In this document: positions 1-12,931 of the stretch, piece after piece
How the letters are laid out: each line of letters opens with the position of its first letter
Numbering within the stretch: position 1 is the stretch's first letter
NCBI GenBank assembly: GCA_947179485.1
Contig: OX359247.1
Span: 40,152,801 to 40,216,800, forward strand
From: Allacma fusca
Taxonomy: Eukaryota; Arthropoda; Collembola; Symphypleona; Sminthuridae
DNA: 64,000 bases
Direction: 5' to 3'
The notes under the pieces: model-generated
Seen by the model: only the letters and a program-made list of their open reading frames with translations
The model's database searches: none
Told to the model about the DNA's origin: nothing
Program-made: the position numbers and the translations under genes

Positions 1-3000
1 ATTTATTCTGAAATAAGATTTCAAACAAGAAGAGTAGTATCATCTCAAGAGAAGGGAAGGATGATGACTGTAAACAAATGAAATTTCCTGTGTCTTTGGA
101 GATGATTTCGGGCCCAGTTTGCCTCAGGGCATTTCTTTCCTTGAGTATATAACAACTCCTCTTTTCCTTTCCATCATATTTCATAATCAAAGTGATATGT
201 TTCTCTCTACTTGGTAGTAATATTTTGTGGAATGAATACTAGTTATGTATGTATGTATATGGTGGGTCTTTGAGCTCTTATTTGTTCGGATTTCATTTTT
301 AAGGTCAAAAAACCCGTAGATTCTACTTAGGTTTTCTCCTTTTTTTGATTGTATTTTAGTTTTTAAACCCCTTGGAGTCTGCTCCTTTTTCCTGAAAGGG
401 AATGAGTCATTTGAGTGTAGTGTAGTGTACTAGTGTAGTGTAGTGAACATACGACGCTCCGGTACGGATTAAATTCATAGGAATGCACGAAAGAAGGATA
501 GACGCTCTCGAAATTAAGCCTCCTGTGAGTGGAGAGAAAAGAGGTGTAATGGACAATAATTGAAAGGGCTGTGTGATTGGGAGAAAAACAAAGGGAAAAT
601 GAAGAATCGGTGGGGGAAAAAAGCGTGAGCTTTTGTGTGAGTTTGTGTGTGCGAAAAAAGCCAGTGTTGAATTAAGTGAATGATGATGAATTGTCTTGAG
701 ATTGACATTGAGTGCAAAAGTACGTGCATTGATAAGCGCCGCTGATTTCAAGCGCGGTAGAACAGATGAGAGACTCTGATTAGTCCTTATCACTCGTCTC
801 CATCCGAGGCACAAGCCTTTGCCTTTCTTTCTCTCCACTTCCATGTCCACCACCACCGGACCTTCACAGGAGTAGTACAGTCAGAGCTTACACATGCAAT
901 CCTCAAAGCCAGAGGCTGGTTTCGTTTAAACCTTTTTTTTTTCGACATTAGACCGTATAGATAGATATGTGTATATATCTACATTAGGAAACAAAAGCCC
1001 AAAGAAATAGAAAAATATACGACGGGACAATAATAAGCAGCTGGGATTTGCTCCACGGGTTTTCTTATGAACGCAAGTCAAAATATTAATACTCCGGTCA
1101 TAAATCTTGCCAATTGCATAAATCACTAGTAATTAAATTCAATTTGCGAACCCACAAATGTCCAGTCAGACAGTGGCTGGTCTCTTGCCCTATTTGAATT
1201 AACTCACCCTGACTAAACTAAAACTACCTTAATCCTCAGTGGAGCTAAAAACTAACACTTAAATTCAGAGTTTGACGTCTTTTAATTTCTACTTTTTTGA
1301 ATGCCCTTGTTCAAATTCAAGCTTACACTTGAGATAACTTTACATGTACCTATTCCCTCCGGAACAAAATCCTCTCTTGTCAATTCCTTGAGAATTCTTC
1401 TTGATACAGGAGTCACACGACGTCAATCAGGATTATAAAGTAGGAATATTTCAAAATCTTAAAATCTGTACAAATAAATCCATATCTCCCAATCCAAATG
1501 TAATTATGTATGTCCTTCGTTAATGGTAAACAGTGCCCTTGTCACAAATAGTAGTATCTACTAGTACCTTATAAGCGAGTCATCAAGGGAGTGTACTATT
1601 GATATCATGAAAATAATTAATGGTAAATTCACAAAGCTCACCGGCAGAGTTAAGTCACTCTCACTCAACTCCTACTTAATTTTGCCAATGAGGAAAAGGC
1701 GGGCGGTGGACGATGTTACTGTCAGTCAATGCAAATGAACTTGTTTAATTTCAGAGGGAAACCAACTCCAGAAAAATCCTTTCCCTTGAACTACTACCTA
1801 TATACATACATGAGTCCATGTATAAATACATATGTACGTATGTAGGAGGGAATACATATGTAAGTTTAGGGAGCAAAATCTTAATTGGAAAAAATCTCAC
1901 ACCAAAAACCAACATTGACTGTATACAGATATGACCAGGGAGCCGAGCTAAGAGCAGAGCTTGACTTCAGACTTTCCTCAAAATTCACACGGAATTCCCG
2001 GAGTTCACACACTTGTTTTCCTACACAACTCCTCAACTTGTGTAATTATCGTATCTTCTCCATGCTTACGTACATATATGTTATTTGTACAAGAAAATAC
2101 AACCTGACATTAAATACTTGGAGAGGGAGAGAGAGGAAAGCGGGCAGAGAGAATCTTTGTCTTTAGCACAGTTTTTTTAAAAAACCTTTTGTGGAACTTT
2201 CAATAGTAGGTATTTCTGCAATAATTATTTAATTTTGTAAAACTCTGCAAAAATTCGATGCTACTTGGAATCCTCAAAGGAGTGTCCCGGCCCATGGTTT
2301 CCATCAGATAAGGTGGATTATTATTGACAATGGTTCAAAAGAGCGTGGTTTTGCTATTCTAATTAAAAAAACAATGCTGGAACAATTGTAAATTAAAGTA
2401 TGAAATCCATCAACCTGACCAAGAATTAAGGCATTAGCTTTATGACCCTATTTGTGTGTCTGGGACTAATTAAAAGAACGAAAAATTGTTTCCACTTCAT
2501 AAAACATGTTCCAACGAAGCTCCTCTTATTTACACAGTGTATGTACATATGTATGTATCTATGTGTATGCATCACATCCCAAAGGCCATTGAAGAGCCTC
2601 TAAAAAAAATTCAGTACATATCATTTCACCCATGACGAAAAGGCTCCTGCACAAAAAGACTACCAATTCCAGCAATGGCAGTTGTTCATTGCCAGTATCT
2701 ATCTAGAAATGTGGAAATAATTTGCATAATTCTCTGGATTTTTTCCAATCACTGAGCAAGCAGAAACACCCACACAGAGAACCTTTACCTTCTCAAAGAG
2801 TAGAACAGGGATACAGGGAGCTTTCCCATTAGCTACAGACTTATAACCAGTAAGATCCGCACTTGGGACGATGAAACAACCTAATATATACAATATGTGT
2901 GGAGGGATTGAAAGGGAAGTGCAAAAGCGAGAGATAAGCTTATAATCTGATAACAATCAATTATTATCCTCATTGAGCTACACTTGCGTATCAAATTATC

Positions 3001-4226
3001 CTGTGTGTATGAAAACCACCCCTGAGAGTGAGTGAGCCTTATATTTACTTTATTATTTGTAACGTATGTTCCAAAGAGTGGAATCATTTTTAAAATGTTA
3101 TTTTATGATACAGCTATGACTCTCTGTATATGACTCAAGTCTAAAATCCCTACATATGTAGATACATATACTGTGTGGCCAAAGAATAATTCCAGAAAAT
3201 TGCTCTCCGGTTGGATGGTGGCGGGAAATTCCGAACTTGACAATCCAATGGGTTTCCGGTAGCTCCGGTCTTTTTCAACGGAGGTGATACCCACACAGCC
3301 TTTTTTTTTTCTTCCATGTTTTATCTGGAAAGATGATCCAGCTCGATAGCACACTCGCCCATATTTTTTATCAGTCACTGTCCAACTCTATACTGTATAG
3401 TCAAATGATACTACAAGTCTGAGGATAATGTGGGACTAATAAGCTGCCGCGGGTTCAGATGTATAGGTAAGTATGTATGTACATAATTTCAAATCTTATA
3501 TTACTGTGGGGAATTAAGCCTCCAGTGCTTACAGTTCTAGGATTTGTGAAGCTTTTCCATGTGCTATAGTAAAAATTTGTCTGTATATGACAAAGCATAT
3601 GGATGGAGTGCCCAGCTATCATTTGTTTTTCCCAAACTACAACGGACGTACGCTACAACAAACAACAAACCATTCACACAAACGCAACCAACAACTTTTC
3701 GACTTTTTTTTTCTTCCACTAACACCACAATTATTACATTTTGACTCCACTCTGTACCTCGTATTTTTTAAATGTATATAGAGGATAACAGTCTGGAGGG
3801 AAGTTATACTCTGATAGGATTCCCAAGGAGTGGAGAAGCTAAAGGGAACTACTGTATTAGGAATTTTGAAGTTTCCTCATTTATGACTAATTCAATCGTT
3901 ACTGTGTACATTGTATTGTTACAAATTAATATAACACCATATCCCGCGGGAGGAACAAAAAGCCAGGTGTTATATCCAAATATCTTTTATAATGAATTAT
4001 GATTATTGTAAACGGCGTGGAAGTGTGCAAAACAAAAAAAAACATTAATTAGTCGCGAAGCTAAAAATGATATGATATCGCATGGAGATAAAGTGTTGGA
4101 ATTTAAGAGAACTCAATACATTAGTTTAACATGGAAAAGCTGTGGGTTATTTTCCTCCTGAGGTTGTTATCGCTTATCTTAATGATGACGCTGGGGTGTT
4201 TATTTAAGAAGAAAATAGTTGTACGT
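1..4226. other. downstream flank, mostly anonymous
   Basis: AT-rich DNA with TATG/CATA runs. Apart from the open frame at 407-856 and a short inverted pair CTGTGTGG (3171-3178) / CCACACAG (3291-3298), I see nothing that supports a gene, RNA or complete mobile element. Confidence 0.6.
407..856 (-). other. unassigned 149-codon open frame
   Basis: The minus strand is open for 149 codons starting MVVDMEVERKKGKGLCLG. The N-terminal part (about 700-856) is the most GC-rich DNA of the first 5 kb; the C-terminal part is Phe/Pro/His-rich and looks non-coding. No domain recognised and no homologue known to me. It could include an exon or 5' leader of a neighbour, or be chance. Confidence 0.15.
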
Positions 4227-4254
4227 GAGTGTGTGTGTTTGTATGTTTGTGTGT

Positions 4255-4298
<44 letters not shown>
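4227..4298 (+). repeat. (TG)n microsatellite
   Basis: About 70 bp of TG, interrupted early and pure from about 4260. It forces spurious Cys-Val open frames. Confidence 0.98.
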
Positions 4299-4300
<2 letters not shown>

Positions 4301-4936
4301 TTCGCAATCATTTTTACCACACTTTCTTTTCAATGAGCCGCTTGGGACTCTGGTTGAAATGCACATGATTATGCACACGTACAAAGGGCTCTTCCTTTTT
4401 CTTACAATTAGTCTCTACTTCACTTTTATCGGGAATGATTATTTAAGAGCCGATGCTATCACTCTTACTGACAGTTACTTGTTAAACATTTTGCTCTTCG
4501 GCTCTTCAATCCTCATTAGTTTGGCGAACACGTTCGAGCGTTTAGCATTATGTTCCTCTTTTACAACTACTCCTGTATATGGATTTAAACGGGAATCATA
4601 AATATCGCCCTTATCACTCTCGCATTTTCAGTTTCTTTCCCTTCAGTTACGATTTCTTTAGGATTTTTACATTCGATGTAATCTTCGACCGCTCCGATAT
4701 TATTTCCAGTGGCGTCGAAGTTTATCAAAATTAACTAAAACAAAAATATAAAAATCCCTGAAATTGCCTGCGTGTATTTTTTCTTCTGTAGATATATGAA
4801 ACTAATATTTTTAAAAGAAAATAAACATTCAGTTTATATAAAGATGAATGAAATTCCATGCCATGGATGCTTCAAAATTGTTAATTTTATAATGATATTT
4901 TTGCAAGTTATCCGAATATATTACGAAAACGTTTGA

Positions 4937-5251
4937 CTTGGATGTAATATTCCCAGGAGCGTCAAATTAAAATTAACTCCAAAAGTTTTTGTCCCGGAAA
5001 CTGTCGGCTTTGTTTCTTCTAAAGAAACTGCTACTTATAGTAAATATTATAAGAGGGATTGTTCCATTTGTACAGAGAATTCCATGGAAATAATTCATAC
5101 TTGTGGTAACCCTTGCTGAAGCAGTCTGGACCAAATGCATGAAAGGATCATGCTATACAGCATAAGACAGGAAAAAAGTACTTGTCGAGGTGTGAGGCTC
5201 TTTTTAATTGCTATCTTTAAAATTAAGGAATTCCGCTGTCATGAGCACAGC
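4937..5251 (+). pseudogene. possible zinc-knuckle fragment of a non-LTR element
   Basis: A 315-nt frame broken by a single TGA at 5117-5119. It encodes VPETVGFVSSKE, then CSICTENSMEIIHTC (Cys codons 5060-5062, 5069-5071, 5102-5104, 5114-5116; His 5096-5098), then after the stop LDQMHERIMLYSIRQEK. Cys-x2-Cys followed by a His-Cys pair and a short HxRI-like stretch recalls the CCHC region after the RT domain of R2-type elements. The match is by pattern only. It is on the strand opposite to the RT fragment at 8.5 kb, so it is not simply the same copy. Confidence 0.3.
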
Positions 5252-5254
5252 TGA

Positions 5255-8200
5255 AACACCTTGCAAAATGTAGCAAAATTTATTTAAAGTTGGGGTTAGT
5301 TTCCTTATCTTTTCTAACTAAAGTGTGTGTAAATCTTCATAACACTTACTGCATGTTCCAGGGAGTCAGACTATTTCTTATTGTTAGCCTTGTCCATCAA
5401 GATCTCTCAACTCATTGTACGTATGAGGAGGAGCTGAGACATTCCTTTTAAAGTTTCCGACTGTTTTAAAAAAAGTTACCAACATACAAAATATTGCAGT
5501 GTCTAAAATTGACAAATTTTTGTCTCTCATACCATGTATTTTCCTTGTCTTGCTATAATATACAAGGAGTTTAAAAAATTCAAAATTTAGGTATCTAGTC
5601 TTCAAGAGAGTGTAAGGCTTTTGAAAATTAGAATTTGTGAATAATTATTATTTGCAGAATGGAAAGAGTTTATATAATGTTACGGTGTGAAAATTCTGAC
5701 ACCAGAAAGCTCTTGCCGTTAGTAACAATTATTACATTTCCTGGGTAACTTTGTCTCCTTGCCGCGATTTGAACCTGTGACAAGGGCTTTTTGTGCGGTA
5801 TCCACAATTTTTTAGAGCATTTGGCGGGAAAGACGCATCCGAAACAATGATTTATAAAAGCTTGGATGTATGTATGATATGATTCATGCCTTCCTCCGAG
5901 GATGGATATGAAACCTAAATTCTTGACCGGATGAAAGCACACAAGTTGAAGAAGTGTGGGTATTTATGCAGGACTTCTAATACATATGAGTGTGTGTCTG
6001 CCTATGTGTTCGCCTATGTATCATATTGATATAATTACTCACACAGAGGATTTAAAAGAGGATCGATGGAGTGAGCGGATGTGGCATGATGGAGGTAATT
6101 AAAGGTGCATTCTCCGAAGGGAGCATGAATTACATGAGTAATTATATGCAAGTAATTGTGGGTGGTTACGCGGAGCATCAACGCTGATTACTTTATTTAT
6201 TATTACTTCTACTATAGCATGAGGAATAATTCCGAAGGAATAACGTCGAAAAGCCAAGTGAACATCTTGACAGTGACCTGCATTAGAAGTATGCACTTAT
6301 TGTTAGAAGCGTAAGCCCCTGTCCTTTATTACGTTAATACAAAGACTCCAGCCGGTGCGAACCGGTTGGGCCAGCTTCTGACTGATAATTCACATTACAA
6401 TTTTATTACTTGCAATTACAAGACCCTCCGTTTCCGGTTGGGTTCCATTGCACACACATACGCACACATACACATACTGTAGTAGTACAAGCACGATTGC
6501 ATGCACTCTGGCAATGAGACTTATTGTTGCGGCACAGAATACAGTTTTCATAATTCGCCTATGTTCTCACTTACAATAAACTGTTAAACCAGAAGCTGCA
6601 GGAATGTAACTCATAGAGTTGGTTTTTACAAACACTAGCAAACATTTTTTAGTGCTTTTATATCTTCAGATAATAATATAAGATATTGTAACCAATACGT
6701 GATAGATAAATACTACTAGACAAGTCAAACTTTTTATGTTGTTTTAGGTATATTTTTGTCAAATATTCTTTCTCCCTGAAAATGCTAGATTTCAAGCGCT
6801 GTAAAAAAAAAATGAAACTGCTAATTCAAATTGAAGGCAGATGCCCTCTTTTAGGGTCAAGTTTACCGACACTTAAGAAGACCTCAACTGGGAAAACTTG
6901 TTCTTGAGAATCATTGGGGCTGGAAAAATTAATGAATTTAATAAAAGCTATTGTGCCTTTTCATTTTCGCTCTACTGATTTTTCTCATAATAATTGAGAC
7001 GACCAGATGGATTGAACCAAGTGTGTAGATTTTGTTTACTTATATTTTTATGCTCCGTAAATTCTTTAGCTAATACCGAGGGTTTCCAGACCCGTTTGTT
7101 CATAGCACAGGATAGACTGGATTTTTTCTACAATATTGAAAGTTTCGTGTAATTTTTCTGACAATCTTTTGTGCAAGAATTGTTTTTGATGAAGATGGGT
7201 GTTCAGAATATTTTTACTTAATACAAAATGTGAATTTTAAAAAATTACTTTTACAGTGAACACAATATATATTTATCCTCCCCTATACTTTCTATTTTCA
7301 ACAACGAAGAACTTCTTGCCTATGTGCCAGGAAACATCGGCAAATGTAATAAATTGTAGGTAATAGTGGTAATAATTAATGACAATATTGCTCCCTCCAA
7401 ATTTAACCCCGCCGAAGCGACTCACCTTAGTAAAATGTCGCAAAGTTTACCTTAATGTGATGACACCTTGGGGAGCTGAAAAAATTATTATTGTATCGTC
7501 TGGCAAGTATTTGGCTTACGGAAGTTATAGGAAGAGGGAAAAATTTATTTCAGAAAATTTCAGTGCCATCCAGGCTCCAAGAAAGGATTAATAAGGTATT
7601 TGTGGAAATAAATTACGTTTAAATATAATTAAATCCACCCTAGAGGCACAAATTTTTTTTAAAAACTTTACAAAAACGTGGGTTTGTTGTTTTCAAAAAA
7701 AATCGGTCGAAATTTTTACATTGAGACTTACATTGATTAGGTGACCTTCCGTTGTGGATCAGCATTGGAGGGTGAACTTACCGGCCCCCGCCTGGGTTGA
7801 AAGTTGAAATTGTCACGACAAATTATTGTTACATCTAAAGAAATGTAACACTATTTTCTCCAACATGACCTCCCATAAATCTCTTTCTGATAAACCAAAG
7901 TTTGGCCCTTCAGCTATTTCATCTGAAAACGTACAGATATTTCTAGAAAACATAAATGAATGTTTTCAACATTGATGTATATGAAAATACAATGAAAGCT
8001 TTTATCCAACCACAAGTGTCCGATCCATCATCAGCTGTAGCCAAGAATGTTTTTATTCATTACTTCTCAGTAGAGAAAAATGACAAGATTGTCCACCACA
8101 TTTGAGGACATTTTAAGAGCGCATAATCATTCTGAAGATGTTAATCCGGTTTTATTCTAAATGAGTGTATTTCCAAATTCGCTATCTTCGAATAACCCAA

Positions 8201-8465
8201 CACCTGCACCTCGATGTGGTAGAACACCATTCTCTAAATTGTTGCTGACGTACATAGATAATTTTTACTTATTTTAGTTACCTTTGTTTTCGGTCTTTTG
8301 CTTTTCTTCTGCTGTCTCTTGTTCCGGGATATTCAATGAGGTAATGCATTCCTGGAATTCACTTCCGATATGTCTAACATAGGGGGCGAACTAGTCATTG
8401 GCTTTTATGAAGCATGATTTTATGTTGAATTCCCGTTCTGCGTTGATTTATTTTTATATTGTCAT
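5255..8465. other. gene-free flank with degraded mobile-type sequence
   Basis: Besides the folded 6302-6382 element, nothing is assignable. 7860-8160 contains short coding-looking pieces (MTSHKSLSDKPKFGPSAISS; KNVFIHYFSVEKNDKIVHH) in different frames, which suggests a decayed transposon-derived gene of unknown type. Confidence 0.5.
6302..6382 (+). ncRNA. candidate structured RNA or fold-back element, three-way junction
   Basis: On the plus strand 6302-6310 pairs with 6374-6382 (9 bp, one G-U), and 6315-6318 (GCCC) pairs with 6368-6371 (GGGC). Inside are hairpin 6324-6344 (CTTT/AAAG, 2-nt bulge, ATTA/TAAT) and hairpin 6350-6367 with a GC-rich stem closed on GCGA, a GNRA tetraloop. The second hairpin abuts the GCCC stem, allowing coaxial stacking. 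No promoter, known RNA family or second copy was seen. It also contains AACCGGTT, a Grainyhead-type site. Hand folding can find chance structures, so confidence is low. Confidence 0.2.
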
Positions 8466-8870
8466 TTACCTTGCATTAGGAACATCATTGGACAATCCTA
8501 TTATTTCCTTCACTACGCACAAGTAAATTTCGTTCTGATAATTAGCACCTAAATACTTAATCGTTTCATTCAATCCTAAAGCTGGGAATAGAAATTCGCC
8601 ATGAATATTAATAGATTGATCCCATATCATATAACTCGCCATTCCTGATAACTATCGCCTTACATTTAATAGGGTCAGACTTATATCCAACTTTATTTAA
8701 ATTAAATATGGCAATCTTCCCCAATTTTATAGCTCCATCAATTATATGTGAAGCTACTGCAAGGTTATCAGCGAATCCTATATTAGTAAATGGTATCACA
8801 TCGGAATGAATTTTGTACCCATTTTTGGTTGTTATTTCAGGTTCTGATCTCCGTATGTAGATACATGATT
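8466..8870 (-). pseudogene. non-LTR retrotransposon reverse-transcriptase fragment, decayed
   Basis: The minus strand encodes a piece of a reverse transcriptase palm: PFTNIGFADNLAVASH, with FADN (8764-8775) in place of the catalytic F/YADD, then about 35 residues on a DPIKCKAIVI segment, and after a frameshift near 8610-8640 a KYLGAN segment (8541-8558) ending at a stop at 8466. The order F/YADD, K-C-K-ALVI, KYLG is that of non-LTR elements, with R2-like spacing. The second catalytic Asp is Asn and the frame is broken, so this is a dead copy. The upstream RT motifs and the C-terminal part were not found next to it. Confidence 0.55.
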
Positions 8871-10466
8871 GGTTGAAATATTAAAATCCAATTGTCAGCA
8901 TGTAAATCCTTGAAATACTTCTTTCTTAATAAATATTGGGTTAGATAATCTGTGCAGAGTTTGAATTTGGATTTGATTTCCACGAGTCAAATTCATGGAT
9001 AAATTTCGAAGAACAGAAGGCATGAGCGCGTCTTCTAGTGAGGTCTACGTGATCATGGTGTATTCCTCAAATGTATATACTTTAAAGCCTTTTAAACCAT
9101 TACTCAAAAATTGAGAATCTGAGAGATGTGCTTTCACATGGGAGAAAATTCCTCAGAAAATGTTCTTTAAAAACGGAAACGTCGATAGAAATTCTTAGCC
9201 TTTGGTTAAATACATGATTGTACTTTCAATGCCAGATTTCTAAACAAGTAGATATATGATGTTAGATTTTAATCCACAATTATATTCACTGGAAAGTCAA
9301 ATGTAAGTGTGCAGCGAAATATTTAAATACTTTTGATGTTTGAATCAATTTCGAGGTGCAATCACAAAGTGAGGATATGCGAATGTTTTAACACTTAAAC
9401 AAAAAGCACCAACTAGGGCCTCCTTCGAAAAATACGGAGATAACATGATGTAAAAACTAATATAACCAAAGGTTTGAAAAAAATCTGTTGCCCTATCTTA
9501 TTGTTTATTTTCAAGACCTTTCAAAAACCATTACTGTATTTAATATTTGTGGTTCTGGCATATGTGTTTTCATGTAGGAGAAAATACCTGTTCTCCTTTA
9601 ATTTGTAACTAAATCGTTCATAATCGGAGATGTATGTCCAACTAGCATCAAAATATCCATTTTCTTTAATTTTTACATCCTTTCATGGAACTTGTTAAAC
9701 TTTAATTTTAAGCTGCAATTGTAATAAGATTATACTGTAATTCACGCGTCATTCGAAAGTCCAATGAAAGTGTGTGCAGGGGTGAGGGTGCTTCCCTTTG
9801 AGGTACTTTATCTCTCGTCAAATCCAAATCTTTAAGAAACATGATTCTCTTTTATCTTCACCTCCCGCATCTTTACTGGCGGAGTGTTTTGCGGTCCATT
9901 GACAAGCGAGTGAGTGCCTTGGACTCCAGTGCACTCTCGTTATAAGGGTTGTATTTACAAGGGATTTCGTCTATAACGTTTCTTAAAAAAAATCAGGTCC
10001 GGATGGGATAAAAATTTTGTTCTCGTGTTCCGATTTTCGGGACCATTTAAAAAAAAATATCGGAATTTCTATCCCCGTTAGCTCTATACTACAGTATTTC
10101 CCTTTCGCAAACAGGTAAATTAACGGAAGGAAAATGAGAAAATGAGCATGTGGGGGCAATCATAACCAGTGAGGAAAGAAAACGTGTGTTGGGCATTAAA
10201 GTTTAAGTAGATATGATTGTATGTATGGTAAGGGCGGTGGAGGCCTTAAACTTTAAGAGGATAGAGATAGCGTCAACTCAAATTGTTATGCTACGACGTA
10301 CTTTATTTACTAGAGGTTTCATCTCTCCGTGAGTGAAGTAAATGGGAAGAGGTCTCCGAAGTATGAGATGCAATCGGATGACCAAGTTAATTGAGTGATT
10401 ACTCATTACACAAGCTCACATTTTTTCTAATTGAATCAAGTCATGCAACTTTTACAACACCAACAG

Positions 10467-10527
<61 letters not shown>

Positions 10528-12931
10528 CAACAACTTTTCACTATCTTGCCCTCCCTATCTCTCGTTTCAATTGCAATTTTCCACACAACTCCATGCCCAA
10601 GTCGAATCTCCCAAAATCCACTATTTTCCTCCATTACACACATACACTTTCTATATTACCAGAAATACAAAAATTAACGTATATTCTTTGTCAGTCATTA
10701 CTTTCATCTCTCTACTTTTATGTCTCAGGACTTTGTCCGAGAGCTGTGTAAAAATACATGATATTATATCTAAACGTGTCATACGAGACGTGAGTTTTTT
10801 CTTCAAGGGGATATCCCTTGACACCCTCCATTAATAAATATAAAATGATTCTCAAGTCTAATACTCAAATATTCAATACAACATACGAAAGTAGAAAATA
10901 TACAACAAGCTTAAATTCCAACACAATTTCAATTGTAAAGCAGCAATTAGTATTTACTCGAACTTAAGCTGACCCTCAATCTCAAAGTGGTACTAGACTC
11001 AAACTCGAAGATATCAAAGTCATCACTCCAGCTTACAATCAAAATTAAAAAAAGTAAAGTTTCCGTTCTAATCCAGAGGGATTAGAAAATTATGGTATGA
11101 TTTTCTACGAGTAATAAAGATATTGAGAGAAATTGAGAAATAATCAGGAAAAACATAACAAAACTACGGATATTTCTCCTGGCTCCATTACGGGAGAAAC
11201 GGAATGAAAGAGGGAAAACAAAAATAAAACAAGTTCTCATACTATGTAGTTAAGTACGTAAATACTAAAACGTGCACATAACTCTCAATGTTTTAAGACC
11301 CACCACCACAACAAACAACAACGGTTGACATTTACGAACAAACGTTTTTGAGACTCTTTCACAAAACCCAGTGATTGATTACGGCTCCGTCCTCCTCCTC
11401 TCCTCCTGTACAGTCTTTCATATGGATGTGGAAGGATGAAAAAAAAAAATACAAAACTTGAGTCACAAACAAAACTGGCTTTGTCAAAGCTGAGCTGGCT
11501 GCTCCAACATGTCAACCCTTTTCTCTCATTGTCAGTAGTGGTAGGGCCGGCTAATAATAACCCTTTGGAGCAAAGGTGACTTTATGTATTATCTGTAGAA
11601 TTAATTCAAAGTAGAATACATACATACAGATAGATACATGAAGGGAAGAGGTAGAAAAAAATCCGGGGAAAGAACGTCCCGAGAAATTATGTAACTTTTG
11701 TCTCAAGATTGATGAGGAGGGCAATAAAGGCATAAAAACATTTTGTTTCAAGGAACGCTTAAGGGACCTTCATAAAAGTGTCCTTTTGGGTGTCGTCCCT
11801 TAATGACTTATAGGTCTCTCTCCCTCTCCATGCTCTGCAGTCATGCACATATGTACAGTACTCATTGTATGTTAAGTAGTAAATGCTAAACCAAAGGTAA
11901 ATGTTCTGGTTCAAGTTACAATCCTGTAGCGCTCTTTTCCTTGCTCTTGTTTTCTTTGGGGGTGGTCGGAGATGTCAAGAGCCCTTCCAGGACTTGTCTT
12001 CAGTCACACGTACTTTATTTCCGACCTTTCGTTCCCCCTTAGCTCCAATGACTTAATATAGGATTTAATTTTGGAGGTTTTTTCCCCAAATATTTTTATT
12101 ATTATTTTGTTACTTATATTTTTTTTGGTAATAACATATAATAATTATTATTGTTCATTTTTTTTGGCAGGAAATTTCAGCGGAGTAATTTCAATAGATA
12201 GGGATACACTGTATAGGATCAGGAGCAAGAGAAAGGGTTGGAGGAGAGGCGTAAGTAGCTTGAAATTTATGAAGGAGTTAGTTGAAGCCGACGGACGAAT
12301 GGTCATATAATAGTAACAAGAGAGAGAGATAGGAGAGGACGCTATAAGACTGTAAAAGAGAATGAGTTGAGTAAGGATCTCGTATCTTCTTCTTCGCCTT
12401 CTTAACAATAAATCCTATTTTTTTCATTGGCTTTCCCCTCTCGTACATATATTTAGCTTCGTAATAATATTAGGGATTTAATTATGTGGCCTTTTTATTT
12501 TTCGAGGCGAGTGAGTGTGAGCCTGTATTTTTTTTCCACCTTGAGTGGACGAGGGGAAGGAGAGTCAAGTGATACTCCAATTTCCCGTTTAAATATAAAC
12601 ACAGGACCTGTTTTGGAACCACTTATGGGCTGAGTCTTGTTAGTATTTTGGAGATTGCTTCTGATTCCTTGCTTTTGTGGTTCCTCTCGGTCTTGTTAAG
12701 ACTTTTCACTCTATCGTAAACATAATTGCTCACGACCGAAAGGCTGGAACGAGTCCAGGCTCTCCCGGAATTTTTATGACAATCAACAACCGTTTTTTTT
12801 TTGTCTTGTTTAACTGGCTTTCCATTACTAAGCACACGGTGGTTTTCCTGGGTTTTAATTTCAATGTATTATTTTCTGTGTAGGTACTTGTAGTAGGAGT
12901 CGCTGCACTTTAGCTCAATCAAGGGAAATTT
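8871..12931. other. gene-free flank
   Basis: AT-rich anonymous DNA with a long (CA)n tract at 10468. The sequence near 9930-9960 (CTCTCGTTATAAGG) faintly resembles the end-like sequence at 13288, but no element could be delimited. No gene supported. Confidence 0.55.
10468..10523 (+). repeat. (CA)n microsatellite
   Basis: About 56 bp of pure CA; it creates Thr-His open frames on the plus strand. Confidence 0.98.

Noticed and set aside
3171..3298. Short element bounded by CTGTGTGG and CCACACAG, with a Tc1-like GTGTGGCCAAAG end
   Set aside because: Only 8 bp of inverted ends, no target duplication and no second copy; chance is likely.
4131..4601. 156-codon plus-strand frame
   Set aside because: Kept open by the TG microsatellite (Cys-Val run); the remainder is hydrophobic AT-rich translation.
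5760..5785. B-box-like sequence (GGTTCAAATC on the minus strand), possible SINE or tRNA
   Set aside because: The T-stem does not pair and no A box is found at the right distance.
10391..10834. 147-codon plus-strand frame
   Set aside because: Its core is the CA microsatellite (Thr-His run).
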